Of a stretch of DNA of 40,476 nucleotides, positions 20,138 through 31,832 are shown piece after piece. Position 1 is the first letter of the stretch. Every line of letters starts with the position of its first letter. Under the pieces are notes generated by a model. That model saw only the letters and a list, made by a program, of their open reading frames with translations, did no database searches and was not told where the DNA came from. Both the position numbers and the translations under genes were made by a program. The DNA comes from Mollicutes bacterium (lineage in GTDB: Bacteria > Bacillota_I > Bacilli_A > RFN20 > CAG-826), in NCBI GenBank assembly GCA_022780025.1, contig JALEXS010000055.1, positions 1 to 40,476 of the forward strand, given 5' to 3'.

Positions 20138-21334
20138 CTAATAAAAGTGGTAAAAATATAAACATTTATAATGTTTTAATGCTTCAATATTATTTCCTAT
20201 ATTTAATAATTTATTAAATTCTTCTTGTAAGAACGCAAAAAGAAAGAAATGAAAGAATAAAAAGTTTATTGAGATATTACCTGAGAATCCTAAATATATA
20301 AGACACATTGATATTGTAAAAAAGACCAAAAAATATCTTTTAAAATTTGAAAAATTAACATATTCATACGTTTCTTCATTCATTTTTAATATTTTATCCT
20401 TGAAATCTTCTTCTTTTTTAACCTCACTACTAAATAATGTTTTTTCTAAATTTTCTAAATCAACTCGCTTATTTTTAAAGTACTTATCATCAAGATATTT
20501 AAATGCTATTTGAACTATAAAAGTAGAAATCAATATGATAAACGACCAATAATTATTAATTAATAATAAAACACATCCAAATAAAAGCATGAAGAAACTA
20601 GAAATTAATGTAAGAGGCGTTGAAACTAACAAATATTTGAATTTATTCATAGGCTCAAAATAATTTTTAAAGTCATCTCTTTTTGCTAAATAATTATCGA
20701 CTAATATACAATTATCAAAATATTTTAAAGAAGAAATTATTATTTTTTGGTAAATCAACTCAAATATTACATAGCAAAAAAATAACGATAGTGAGATTAA
20801 AAAACTATAATTTTTATCGATAAATAAAGTTGCTAAAATTAAAGAAACAATACTTAGTATTTGAAAGGCAATAGTTAAAATTATAAAAGGTTTAGGGAAT
20901 ACTCTTAATTTTCGTAATTTAAAATTTCCATGTTTAAAACTGCTAACTTCGAGTATTTCTCCATTCCAAATTTTAAATAACGCTTCTTTTTTAAGTCAAT
21001 AAATACCTAAATTTGGATCATATACTTTTATCTTATTTTTAGTAATTTTTCTTATTAAAATCATATGAAGTCCTTCATCTTTTCTTATTATTAATAAGAA
21101 AGGACATTTAGGTTTTTCTTTAAATAAGTCTTCTTTCTCAACATATCTTGAAGATTTTAATATAACGCCTTCTTTTTTAGCTATCTTGATTAAATCTCTT
21201 AATGTCGAAGAAGTTTCCGTATTTATTTGTGAATAATACAAATAATCTTCGTTTTTATTTAAAATCGCTAAAAGCATTTTTATACAAGTTACACCACAAT
21301 CTTTGGTTCCTAATTGTTTAATAAAATATTTCAT
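20138..21334 (-). pseudogene. C39-peptidase / ABC exporter-like membrane protein interrupted by one in-frame TGA; no ATPase domain
   Basis: SD AGGAGG (21345-21340), ATG at 21334; MKYFIKQLGTKDCGVTCIKMLL... HMILIRKITKNKIKVYDPNLGIY, TGA 20998-20996, then same-frame LKKEALFKIWNGEILEV plus TM segments to TAG at 20138. The track's two ORFs are one frame. Confidence 0.8.
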
Positions 21335-21383
21335 TAATACCTCCTTAATAACAAGTTGTATGGAAACAGATAAAAATTGGGGT

Positions 21384-21413
21384 AAAAAAAAGATCATTTT
21401 TTCAATGACCTTT
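21384..21413 (-). terminator. intrinsic terminator downstream of rpsU
   Basis: AAAGATCATT (21389-21398) / AATGACCTTT (21404-21413), one G-U pair; T tract on the minus strand. Confidence 0.8.
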
Positions 21414-21425
21414 ACTTTTTATAGA

Positions 21426-21599
21426 TTATCTATATTTTTTTCTTGCGTTTTCAGATTTAAGTTTTCTCTTTAAATTTTTCTTTAAATAGAATTCTCTCTT
21501 ACGACATTCTTGGATAATTCCGGCTTTATTAACTTGACGTTTAAATTTTCTTAAACCATCATCTAATGTTTCGCCTTCTTTAATAATAATCTTAGGCAT
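21426..21599 (-). CDS. rpsU: 30S ribosomal protein S21
   Basis: Manual translation [57 protein letters not shown]. Confidence 0.94.
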   Translation of the reverse strand: MPKIIIKEGETLDDGLRKFKRQVNKAGIIQECRKREFYLKKNLKRKLKSENARKKYR

Positions 21600-21715
21600 C
21601 CGCTTTCACCTCCATTCATCGTCAACTTTAATATTGTAATTAAATAACAATCTACTTTCAATCTTTTTTTGAAATTTTATTATGATAATATAATCATGCT
21701 TTATTTTAAAATTAA

Positions 21716-21759
21716 ATAAGTTACTAAATTACTACTAGTTTTCTACTAATAATTTACTA
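21716..21759 (-). repeat. 11-nt-period TAG(TA) array starting at the deoC stop codon
   Basis: Sense-strand TAG at 21759, 21748, 21737, 21726: exact 11-nt spacing; the first is the deoC stop. Confidence 0.85.
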
Positions 21760-22404
21760 TTTCATTAATTTAGCACCGCTACTTGTTCCAATACGTGTAG
21801 CGCCAACTTTAACCATTTCAACCATTTCTTCGTGTGTTCTTACACCACCAGCTGCTTTAACTCCCATTAATGGACCAACAGTTTCACGCATTAATTTAAC
21901 ATCTTCGATTGTTGCTCCATGAATTGAAAATCCAGTACTAGTCTTAACAAAATCAGCACCAGCATTTTTAGCTAATAAGCATGCTCTAACTTTTTCTTCT
22001 TCTGTGAGTAAACAACATTCAATGATTACTTTTAATGTATGATTGCCACAAGCTTTTTTAATTAATCTAATTTCGTCTTCGACATATTTATCATCATGTT
22101 CTTTTAATCTAGAAATATTGATAACCATATCGATTTCATCAGCACCTTTAGCAATAGCATCGTCTGTTTCAAATACTTTAGCTTCCGTAGTCATACTACC
22201 TAATGGGAAGCCTATAACTGTACAAACTAAAACATCTGATCCTTTGAGTTCTTCTTTGCATAATCTAATATATGCAGGATTAACACAGACAGATTTAAAA
22301 TCGTATTCTTTAGATTCTTTACATAAAGCTTTAATAGCAGCATCTGTAGCATCTTGTTTTAATAAGGTGTTATCAATAAACTTATTGTATTTAATTTCTT
22401 CCAT
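21757..22404 (-). CDS. deoC: deoxyribose-phosphate aldolase
   Basis: 215 aa; [42 protein letters not shown]. Confidence 0.94.
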   Translation of the reverse strand: MEEIKYNKFIDNTLLKQDATDAAIKALCKESKEYDFKSVCVNPAYIRLCKEELKGSDVLVCTVIGFPLGSMTTEAKVFETDDAIAKGADEIDMVINISRLKEHDDKYVEDEIRLIKKACGNHTLKVIIECCLLTEEEKVRACLLAKNAGADFVKTSTGFSIHGATIEDVKLMRETVGPLMGVKAAGGVRTHEEMVEMVKVGATRIGTSSGAKLMK

Positions 22405-22412
22405 AATTTTCT

Positions 22413-22441
22413 CCTATAAAAAAAGGCTTTCTAAAAGCCTT
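22413..22441 (-). terminator. intrinsic terminator overlapping the rpmF stop codon
   Basis: AAGGCTTT (22423-22430) / AAAGCCTT (22434-22441); T7 tract on the minus strand. Confidence 0.85.
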
Positions 22442-22631
22442 ATTTTGTTTTTTCTTCTTTGTTCTTAAGAACTAATTTTCCATTGTAATAACCACATTTT
22501 GGACATACTGTGTGTTGTTTAATCATTTCACCGCAATGGCTGCATGTTGTAACACCAGTAACTTCTAATTTATAATGTGATCTTCTCATTCTTTTAGCTG
22601 TTTTACTAGTTCTTCTGTAAGGTTCTGCCAT
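22440..22631 (-). CDS. rpmF: 50S ribosomal protein L32
   Basis: 63 aa; [30 protein letters not shown]. Confidence 0.94.
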   Translation of the reverse strand: MAEPYRRTSKTAKRMRRSHYKLEVTGVTTCSHCGEMIKQHTVCPKCGYYNGKLVLKNKEEKTK

Positions 22632-22708
22632 AATATTTCTCCTTTAATCGTTATAATTATATCTATTTAGGCTCATAAATCAATTGATTTTTTTTGACAT
22701 TGTCAAAA

Positions 22709-24001
22709 TTAATATAGAAGTGAATTCTCTTTTTCAAACTTAACTTTAATAATTTTGTCTTTTATATCATCATCTGATTTTATAAAACATTCAAGATAAT
22801 TGGAACTATGTCCTTTATAAGCGTTTAATCGCTTATCATAGCTTTCAAATAAAAATTCAATTTCTTGTCCATAAAATTTACTTTCATATTCTTTTTCTAA
22901 ATCATTTGATAAATCTAAAAGTAAATTAACACGGCATTTTTTATCATAATCAGTTACTTTATTTGGCATTCTACTTGCAATAGTTCCTTTTCTATCACTA
23001 TATGGGAATACATGAACTTTAGAGAAATTGATTTCCTTAATAAAATTAGCAGTTTCTAAAAAATCTTCTTTAGTTTCTTGAGGAAATCCAACAATAACAT
23101 CAGTTGTTATAGCTATATCTGGTCGAATTTCGCGTATTTTTTTGATTTTAGATTTAAAATTATCCAAATTATACTTTCTATGCATTAAATTTAATACGTG
23201 TTTACTGCCGCTTTGTAATGGTATATGTAAATGATTAGCAATATTTGGATATTTTCTTAATAAATCATAGAATTTATCATCAATTTGACTTTCTTCTATT
23301 GAAGAGATTCTAATTCTATATAAATTAGGATTTTCGACTAATATTTTTTCTAATAAATCAGAGAAAGTCATTTTATTTTCAAAATCTAGTCCATAACTTC
23401 CTTGATCAATACCGGTTAAAATAATTTCTTTATAACCGTTTACTAATAAAGTTTTAATTTCAGATAATATAGATTCATATGGTCTACTTCTAGATGGTCC
23501 TCTAACAAAAGGAATTAAACAATAAGTACAAAAATTATTGCAGCCATCTTGAATTTTTACAAAAGCTCTAGTCTTTTCAAAATAATGTTTTAGACTTAAA
23601 TCTTCATATTTAATAGTTTTGAAAATATTTTCTTTAATTAAGATTGGACTTTGATTTTTTGAATATTCCATTATATAGTCATAAATTTTGCTTCTTTGAT
23701 TTGTTCCTAAAACAATATTAGCTTTTAATGTATTGATTATATAATCACCTTCATATTGAGAAAAACATCCCATTACAACAATAATTGCATTGCGATATTT
23801 TAAACGATATTGCCTTATCATTTTCTTTGATTTACTACTACTTGTTTCTGTTACTGCACAAGTATTAATAATTACTACATCAGGAATTTCGTTAGAATTC
23901 TTATTAATCTCAGTAAAACCATGATTTATTAAATCATTAGCTACACTTTCAACCTCATAACTATTTACTTTACATCCCAAAAAATCTATAACAAATTTCA
24001 T
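22709..24001 (-). CDS. MiaB/MtaB-like tRNA methylthiotransferase (radical SAM)
   Basis: FLGCKVNSYE, QDGCNNFCTYCLIPFVRGPSRSR; adjacent to rsmE. Confidence 0.9.
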   Translation of the reverse strand: MKFVIDFLGCKVNSYEVESVANDLINHGFTEINKNSNEIPDVVIINTCAVTETSSSKSKKMIRQYRLKYRNAIIVVMGCFSQYEGDYIINTLKANIVLGTNQRSKIYDYIMEYSKNQSPILIKENIFKTIKYEDLSLKHYFEKTRAFVKIQDGCNNFCTYCLIPFVRGPSRSRPYESILSEIKTLLVNGYKEIILTGIDQGSYGLDFENKMTFSDLLEKILVENPNLYRIRISSIEESQIDDKFYDLLRKYPNIANHLHIPLQSGSKHVLNLMHRKYNLDNFKSKIKKIREIRPDIAITTDVIVGFPQETKEDFLETANFIKEINFSKVHVFPYSDRKGTIASRMPNKVTDYDKKCRVNLLLDLSNDLEKEYESKFYGQEIEFLFESYDKRLNAYKGHSSNYLECFIKSDDDIKDKIIKVKFEKENSLLY

Positions 24002-24396
24002 TTCTTCACAGCATCCTTTAACTTTTCATATATCTTATAACTAATAAAGCCATTTAGATATAAAGACTCTATAAATTCTATTTTAGTAGAATTATAGTAC
24101 TTTTCTAGTATATTTTTAGTTTTTAACTCAATGTTTTCACTATCAAAAAACTTCAAATAACGATCATAAAGGTAAATTAAATTATCAATATAACCATCAT
24201 TATTAATTATAGCAACTACATGAGTGTGAGGATTTAAATATGCTTTACTAGTTTCATCAGAGCAAATAAAAATTAAAGTTTTATAAGAACTAAATTTCTT
24301 ATTCTCTTTATATAACTTATAATAATTATCATTTAATATTTGATTATTATTTCTACTTTTATATAGAATCCTTAATATTGAATTATTCATAATCAA
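23998..24396 (-). CDS. hypothetical protein
   Basis: 132 aa ORF tightly packed between rsmE and the mtaB-like gene; no family recognised. Confidence 0.6.
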   Translation of the reverse strand: MIMNNSILRILYKSRNNNQILNDNYYKLYKENKKFSSYKTLIFICSDETSKAYLNPHTHVVAIINNDGYIDNLIYLYDRYLKFFDSENIELKTKNILEKYYNSTKIEFIESLYLNGFISYKIYEKLKDAVKK

Positions 24397-25109
24397 TCCT
24401 CAAAATAAAAAGATAGCACACTCATCAAATAAAAAACACTAGTTTCACTTCTTAATATTCTTTTACCTAATGATATTTCATTAAATCCAAGTTTTAAAGC
24501 ATAGTCTACTTCTTCTTTAGAAAAACCACCTTCAGCACCTATAAGAATTGAAATAGTTTTTTTATTAAAATCATTTAATAAAGTTTTTAAATCAGCTACT
24601 TTATCATCACAATTTTCATAAGCTATAAGATTAAGATCACATAAATATTTTTTAATGTCTTTATAATCAATAATATCTAAAATTTCTGGTTTACATGTTC
24701 TTTTACATTGCTCTACAGCTTCTTTAATGATTTTATTAAATCTAATAAGTTTCTTCTCTTTATTAGAATTATTAATTTTAGCAACTGTTCTACTAGAGTT
24801 TATTAAAACAATATTTTTTACACCAAGTTCTGTTGCTTTTTGTAATACTAAATCAATTTTTTCACCTTTAGGAATACAATATAATAATCTAATATCTTTT
24901 GAAATTTCGTGATTTTCTTCTAATTTTTGAATTATTTTAAATTCAAAAGGATTTACATTAGTAATTAAAGCAACATAAATATCACCATCATTATTAATTT
25001 CAAAATTATCACCACGATTCATTCTCATTACATGAGTAATGTGAAAAATATCATCCTGAGAAAGGATGATATCATCAACACATTTAAATGAAACGAAATA
25101 ACGTTGCAT
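24393..25109 (-). CDS. rsmE: 16S rRNA (uracil(1498)-N(3))-methyltransferase
   Basis: 238 aa; QKATELGVKNI, IGAEGGFSKEEVDYA, LGKRILRSETS. Confidence 0.92.
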   Translation of the reverse strand: MQRYFVSFKCVDDIILSQDDIFHITHVMRMNRGDNFEINNDGDIYVALITNVNPFEFKIIQKLEENHEISKDIRLLYCIPKGEKIDLVLQKATELGVKNIVLINSSRTVAKINNSNKEKKLIRFNKIIKEAVEQCKRTCKPEILDIIDYKDIKKYLCDLNLIAYENCDDKVADLKTLLNDFNKKTISILIGAEGGFSKEEVDYALKLGFNEISLGKRILRSETSVFYLMSVLSFYFED

Positions 25110-25110
25110 A

Positions 25111-25566
25111 TTATTTCAAAAATACTCCATTACTATCTTTTATATTCTTTTTAAAGATAGATATAAAACCAAAAATAAAATAAACTACAAATAATATTAA
25201 TAAAGGCATTACTAAGCTCATTATTAAATTAAATAAGCTATATTTATTTAAAAAGAAAAATAAGCAAAATAATAATCCATATATAACAAAATTAATAATT
25301 ACTCGAATAAATCCTTCTTTTTTAAAGCCAAGATAAAATGAATCAGCACCAAAAACACCTAAAAACATTAATAAAATTGTATTAACTTTTTTAGAATGCT
25401 GAGTAAATTTTATTTCGATATCTTCATCATTACATGTATCAATAACTTGTGTAATATCACATGTTTCAGAAGCTACTCCATCAAGAGGCTCTACTCCTCC
25501 ACAATATGGGCATATTTCTTTATCGAATTTTGAAATATTTTTGTGACAATACTTACATTTAGGCAT
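25111..25566 (-). CDS. zinc-ribbon plus TM2-domain membrane protein
   Basis: CKYCHKNI...CPYCGG ribbon, then LLMFLGVFGADSFYLGFKKEGFIRV, TM2-like. Confidence 0.75.
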   Translation of the reverse strand: MPKCKYCHKNISKFDKEICPYCGGVEPLDGVASETCDITQVIDTCNDEDIEIKFTQHSKKVNTILLMFLGVFGADSFYLGFKKEGFIRVIINFVIYGLLFCLFFFLNKYSLFNLIMSLVMPLLILFVVYFIFGFISIFKKNIKDSNGVFLK

Positions 25567-25599
25567 ATTTTCTCCTTAATTAAGTATATATAAAATAAC

Positions 25600-26763
25600 C
25601 TATTTTTTAAATGCTTTTTTAAATTTATCAAACCAGTTTTCGTTATTTCCTGAAAGTTGTTTGAATTTAATTAGTAATTCTTTTTGCTCTTTAGATAATT
25701 TAGATGGTGTACGAACACTTAAATGAACATATTGATCACCATATCTATCACTTCTAAGGTCTTTAACACCTTTTCCTTTTAATCTTAATATTGCATTAGG
25801 TTGAGTACCAGCTGGAACTTCTACTGAACAATCACCATTTATAGTAGGAACTACAATTGTTGTACCTAAGCAAACATCAACAAAATCAATTGGAACAGTT
25901 AAATGGATATCATTTCCATCACGCTTAAATTCATCATGTGGTTGGACAATAACTTCTATATATAAGTCGCCATTTTCGCCACCATTAGCACCGCGAGCAC
26001 CTTTTCCAGCGACTCTAATTTGTTGACCATCATTAATACCTTTTGGAATAGTAATATCAATGTCTTTTTTAACTTTAATATATCCTTTTCCGCCACATTT
26101 ATCACATTTATCACGGATAATTTTACCGGTACCATTACATCTAGGACATTGGCTTTCAGATTGCATCATGCCAAAAATAGTTCTTTGTTGTGTAATAACA
26201 CGTCCACTACCATGACAATCAGGACATGTATCATAAGCTGTACCATTTTTAGCACCTGTACCATGACAATCAGGGCAAGTTTCTTCATAATTTAGAGGTA
26301 TAGTTATCTTAGTACCATTAACTGCATCCATAAATTTAATACGGACTCTCATTAATGTATCGTCTCCTCTACTTGGTTGGTTATATCCTCTAGAACTACT
26401 TCTAGATCTTCCACCACCAAATCCGAAACCACCGAACATTCCTTGTAAAATATCGTTTAAATCACCAAAATCGCCGCCATTAAAGTTAAAGCCATCAAAT
26501 CCACTTCCACTAAATGGGTTTGCACCACCAGAGTTTTGATCGAATGCAGCTTGGCCAAATTGATCATAAGTTTTTCTTTTATTTTCATCACTTAAAACAC
26601 TATAAGCTTCAGTTGCTTCTTTAAATTTTTCAGCATCTCCTGTTTCTTTATTATCAGGGTGATACATTTTAGCAAGTTTTCTATAAGCACTTTTAATCTC
26701 GTCTTGAGTAGCAGTTTTATTAACTCCAAGTACTTCATAATAATCTCTTTTTTGTGCAGCCAT
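25600..26763 (-). CDS. dnaJ: chaperone DnaJ
   Basis: J domain with HPD, G/F region, four CxxCxGxG repeats. Confidence 0.96.
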   Translation of the reverse strand: MAAQKRDYYEVLGVNKTATQDEIKSAYRKLAKMYHPDNKETGDAEKFKEATEAYSVLSDENKRKTYDQFGQAAFDQNSGGANPFSGSGFDGFNFNGGDFGDLNDILQGMFGGFGFGGGRSRSSSRGYNQPSRGDDTLMRVRIKFMDAVNGTKITIPLNYEETCPDCHGTGAKNGTAYDTCPDCHGSGRVITQQRTIFGMMQSESQCPRCNGTGKIIRDKCDKCGGKGYIKVKKDIDITIPKGINDGQQIRVAGKGARGANGGENGDLYIEVIVQPHDEFKRDGNDIHLTVPIDFVDVCLGTTIVVPTINGDCSVEVPAGTQPNAILRLKGKGVKDLRSDRYGDQYVHLSVRTPSKLSKEQKELLIKFKQLSGNNENWFDKFKKAFKK

Positions 26764-26783
26764 AAAATATCTCCTTAACGAAC

Positions 26784-26812
26784 TTAAGGGAAGTTTTTAG
26801 CTTCCCTTTTAA
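26784..26812. other. intercistronic hairpin between dnaK and dnaJ
   Basis: AAGGGAAG (26786-26793) / CTTCCCTT (26801-26808); no T tract in the minus direction, so not a clean terminator for dnaK. Confidence 0.7.
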
Positions 26813-26830
26813 AATTTATAAATTAGATAA

Positions 26831-28696
<1,866 letters not shown>

Positions 28697-28705
28697 TTAA
28701 GTAAT

Positions 28706-29290
28706 TTATTTATTTTCTTCTTGTTTTTCTTCTTTTTTATCCTCAGCGGCCTCTTTTTTGTCGCCAGGTTTTTTACTTACAACTACCATTGCTGGTCTAA
28801 TTAAGTGATCGTGCAATTTATAACCTTTCATTTGAACTTCCTTTACAAGATGTTCTTCGCCTTCATCTTCGACAGTTTGAACAGCTTGCATTGTCTTTTC
28901 ACTGAATTTAGTATTAATTGCAGGATTTATAATTTCGACACCTTCATCATTAAGTAAACTTATAAGTTGAGTATGAACATATTTGAATCCTTGTAAATAA
29001 TTCTTAAGTTCAACAGTAGTCGGTTCAACTTTAAATGCCATATCAAATGCATCTAAAATACTAATTAATTTATCAACGAAACCTTCAACACGGTATTTAA
29101 TAACATCTTGATGGTCTCTTTCAATCTCTTTACGAAGATTTGCCATATCAGCATAAACTCGGTAATAATCATTCTTCCAATGTTCGCAATCACTTTTAGC
29201 TTTTGCAATTTCTTCATCTTTTTTTGCTAACTGAGTTTTTACTGAGTCAAGTTCTTCGCTTTTTTCTTCTTTCTTCTCTTTATCTTTCAT
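28706..29290 (-). CDS. grpE: nucleotide exchange factor GrpE
   Basis: YADMANLRKEIERD, VEGFVDKLISILDAFDMA, coiled coil; operon context. Confidence 0.94.
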   Translation of the reverse strand: MKDKEKKEEKSEELDSVKTQLAKKDEEIAKAKSDCEHWKNDYYRVYADMANLRKEIERDHQDVIKYRVEGFVDKLISILDAFDMAFKVEPTTVELKNYLQGFKYVHTQLISLLNDEGVEIINPAINTKFSEKTMQAVQTVEDEGEEHLVKEVQMKGYKLHDHLIRPAMVVVSKKPGDKKEAAEDKKEEKQEENK

Positions 29291-29304
29291 TTTTATCTCC
29301 TCTT

Positions 29305-30306
29305 TTATTTATTCATATGAGCTAATATTTCAGAAACTATATAATCTAAATAATTGATAACTTTGTCATAATCCATTCTTTTTGGACCAATAACAGCAAT
29401 TTTACCAACACTATTTTCACCAGGAATAACAATTTCTTTTGAAACGATTGATACATTACTATTTTCGTCGTTTGAATCATTTATTAATAATTGCTCATTA
29501 GCTTGATTAATAATTTCTTCAAGTTTGATTGGATCATCGAAAAGTCCTAAGATTTTTTGTATTTCTTGAGCATCCCCACTAAATTCAGGTTGCTTTAGCA
29601 AATTAGATTTTCCTATTACCTCACTTCTATTTGATGCAAATTCATAGAATAGTTTTAATAAAGCGTTATATAAATTACTGTAATCATTCATATAACCTTC
29701 AAGGATAGGTTTCATTTCTTTTAGTTTTTCAACTAAATCCTTAACTTTTGTTCCTTTAAGTCTTTCATCTAATAAATTTAAGCATTTAACTATATCTTGC
29801 ATTTTATTTTTCTTTGAGATAATAAATGTCTTATTTTCGACATATCCTGAATCAGTAACAAATAATACTGTACAAGTTACATCGTTAATAGGAACTAAGT
29901 GGATATTGATTAAACGTTCATTATCAGCTTTTGGACCTAAAACAACACTAGTTAAATTTGTCATATGTGATAATATTGCACAACTTTCTCTAAGAACATC
30001 TTCAACTGATTTTGATGAATCAAATATTGTTTTTAATTCATTTTTAAACTTATTATCAACCGTCGAAGTTCTTAAATTATTGACGTAATATTTATAACCA
30101 TTGGCACTTGGAACCCTTCCACTACTAATGTGAGTTTTCTCGATAAGTCCTTCATTTTCAAGAGCTTGCATATCATTTCTGATTGTTGCACTACTGTATG
30201 GTAAATTATATTTTTCAATAAGATATTTACTTCCGATAGGTTTTGCAGTTCTTATAAAGTCTTCAACAATGATTTTTAGAATTTGTTGTTTTCTTGTTAG
30301 ACTCAT
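29305..30306 (-). CDS. hrcA: heat-inducible transcription repressor HrcA
   Basis: SLTRKQQILKIIVEDFIRTAKPIGSKYLIEKYNLPYSSATIRNDM; first gene of the dnaK operon. Confidence 0.95.
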   Translation of the reverse strand: MSLTRKQQILKIIVEDFIRTAKPIGSKYLIEKYNLPYSSATIRNDMQALENEGLIEKTHISSGRVPSANGYKYYVNNLRTSTVDNKFKNELKTIFDSSKSVEDVLRESCAILSHMTNLTSVVLGPKADNERLINIHLVPINDVTCTVLFVTDSGYVENKTFIISKKNKMQDIVKCLNLLDERLKGTKVKDLVEKLKEMKPILEGYMNDYSNLYNALLKLFYEFASNRSEVIGKSNLLKQPEFSGDAQEIQKILGLFDDPIKLEEIINQANEQLLINDSNDENSNVSIVSKEIVIPGENSVGKIAVIGPKRMDYDKVINYLDYIVSEILAHMNK

Positions 30307-30318
30307 CTTAAAACCTCC

Positions 30319-30345
30319 CTAGCACTCTTTTTCCCTAAGTGCTAA
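30319..30345. promoter_or_regulatory. CIRCE operator 1 (HrcA site)
   Basis: CTAGCACTC-N9-AAGTGCTAA. Confidence 0.92.
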
Positions 30346-30349
30346 CAAT

Positions 30350-30378
30350 AATATACTAGCATTCATTAGCACTGTCAA
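30350..30378 (-). promoter_or_regulatory. promoter of hrcA-grpE-dnaK-dnaJ
   Basis: Minus-strand TTGACA (30378-30373), 17-bp spacer, TATATT (30355-30350). Confidence 0.85.
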
Positions 30379-30392
30379 GAGATAAGTGCTAA
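30366..30392. promoter_or_regulatory. CIRCE operator 2 (HrcA site)
   Basis: TTAGCACTG-N9-AAGTGCTAA; overlaps the -35. Confidence 0.9.
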
Positions 30393-30475
30393 AAAGTTTA
30401 AAAATTTTTAAGTATATTTTTTTAAAATTATTTAAGTTGAATTTTATTATTATATATAAGATAAATAGTAATTAT

Positions 30476-31609
30476 TTATTTGATTTCGTCGAAGAATTTT
30501 ATAGTGATTAAATCTAAGATTGCAATCCCTTCGTGTGTTGCAACTATTTTGTTTTTATATTTTTTTAATAATTTATCAGATACTAGTTTATTTATTAAAT
30601 TGTTAAAACTTGAAACAAAATCTTTATTAAATTTCTTCTTATAATCATTAAAATTTATTCCATATTTTGTTCTTAAATTAAGCATAATAAATTCTTCTAG
30701 TTTTTCTTTATCAGTAAGTTTTTCTTTAAAATAAATTCGATCAACATCATTAGATAAATATTTATTTAAATTTTTAGTCATTGAATATCTATAACCATTA
30801 ATATAACCAAAAGCACCTAATCCAACTCCTAAAAATTCATTAGATTTCCAATAATTTAGATTATGTTTACTTTCAAATTTTCTATTTTTAGAAAAATTAC
30901 TTACTTCGTATTGATTAAATCCTGCTTCTTTTAATCTTTTACAAATAATGTCATACATTTCTCTATTTAAGTCTTCATCTATTTCTTTTATTCCTTGATT
31001 ATAAAAATAAGTATTTGGATGTATTGTTAAACTATAAATAGAAACATGTTCAACATTAAGTTTACAAAAATAACTGATATTTTCGTTTATTATATCGATA
31101 TTTTCTTCTGGTAATCCATATATAAAATCTAGACTTATATTAGGTATATATTTTTTTGTGAGTTCGATTAAATTAAAAAAGTCTAGATCTACTCGATGTA
31201 ATTTTTTTAATGTTTCTTTATTAAAAGATTGAATACCAATAGAAATACGATTTATATTATTATCTTTTAATAATTTTAATAATTCTTCATTTATATCTTC
31301 AGGATTAGCTTCAAAAGTTATTTCACACTCATTAAGTTTTAATAAATTTATTTTATTTAAGAGTTTTTTTAAATTAAAAATAGAGAGACTTGAAGGAGTC
31401 CCTCCACCGATATAAATAGTTTTAAATTTATAAAAATTATTATAAATTTCATCTAAATCTTTACATATTTTATCAATATATAAATCTTCAAATCTTTGAT
31501 TTTTAATAATTTTTACAAAATCACAATAAGGACATATATTCCTACAAAAAGGAATATGTATGTATAAACTATTAGTCTTTATTTTCTTGATGTTCTTTTT
31601 CGTATTCAT
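30476..31609 (-). CDS. HemW-like radical SAM protein
   Basis: SLYIHIPFCRNICPYCDF, IYIGGGTPSSL, GIQSFN; start placed at MNTKKN; upstream of the hrcA operon as in other Firmicutes but on the downstream side here by strand order. Confidence 0.82.
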   Translation of the reverse strand: MNTKKNIKKIKTNSLYIHIPFCRNICPYCDFVKIIKNQRFEDLYIDKICKDLDEIYNNFYKFKTIYIGGGTPSSLSIFNLKKLLNKINLLKLNECEITFEANPEDINEELLKLLKDNNINRISIGIQSFNKETLKKLHRVDLDFFNLIELTKKYIPNISLDFIYGLPEENIDIINENISYFCKLNVEHVSIYSLTIHPNTYFYNQGIKEIDEDLNREMYDIICKRLKEAGFNQYEVSNFSKNRKFESKHNLNYWKSNEFLGVGLGAFGYINGYRYSMTKNLNKYLSNDVDRIYFKEKLTDKEKLEEFIMLNLRTKYGINFNDYKKKFNKDFVSSFNNLINKLVSDKLLKKYKNKIVATHEGIAILDLITIKFFDEIK

Positions 31610-31823
31610 CAAATTGTTTTTTTGTATCTTCATCATCAACTGGTTCAAGATATCTATCTAAATCTTCTTGAAGAGCTTGTTCTTGATGTGGTTTTTCTTC
31701 CTTATCTTTTTTATTTATTAATTTTCTTAATAAAAAAACGAATAAAGCTACTAAAGCAAAACAAACGATCAATAATAATAAAATTATTCCAGGATTTGAC
31801 CATAAATTACTTGCTAAAATCAT
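31572..31823 (-). CDS. small single-pass membrane protein with acidic tail
   Basis: 83 aa; one TM, then Lys/Glu/Asp-rich tail; no family recognised. Confidence 0.6.
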   Translation of the reverse strand: MILASNLWSNPGIILLLLIVCFALVALFVFLLRKLINKKDKEEKPHQEQALQEDLDRYLEPVDDEDTKKQFDEYEKEHQENKD

Positions 31824-31832
31824 AAAATCTCC

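Noticed and set aside
22043-22468. Plus-strand 141-aa ORF over deoC
   Set aside because: Antisense of a conserved gene and crosses its terminator; no recognisable domain.
26020-26295. Plus-strand Thr-rich ORF inside dnaJ
   Set aside because: Shadow of the zinc-finger repeats.
31622-31825. Plus-strand hydrophobic ORF opposite the small membrane protein gene
   Set aside because: Antisense shadow.
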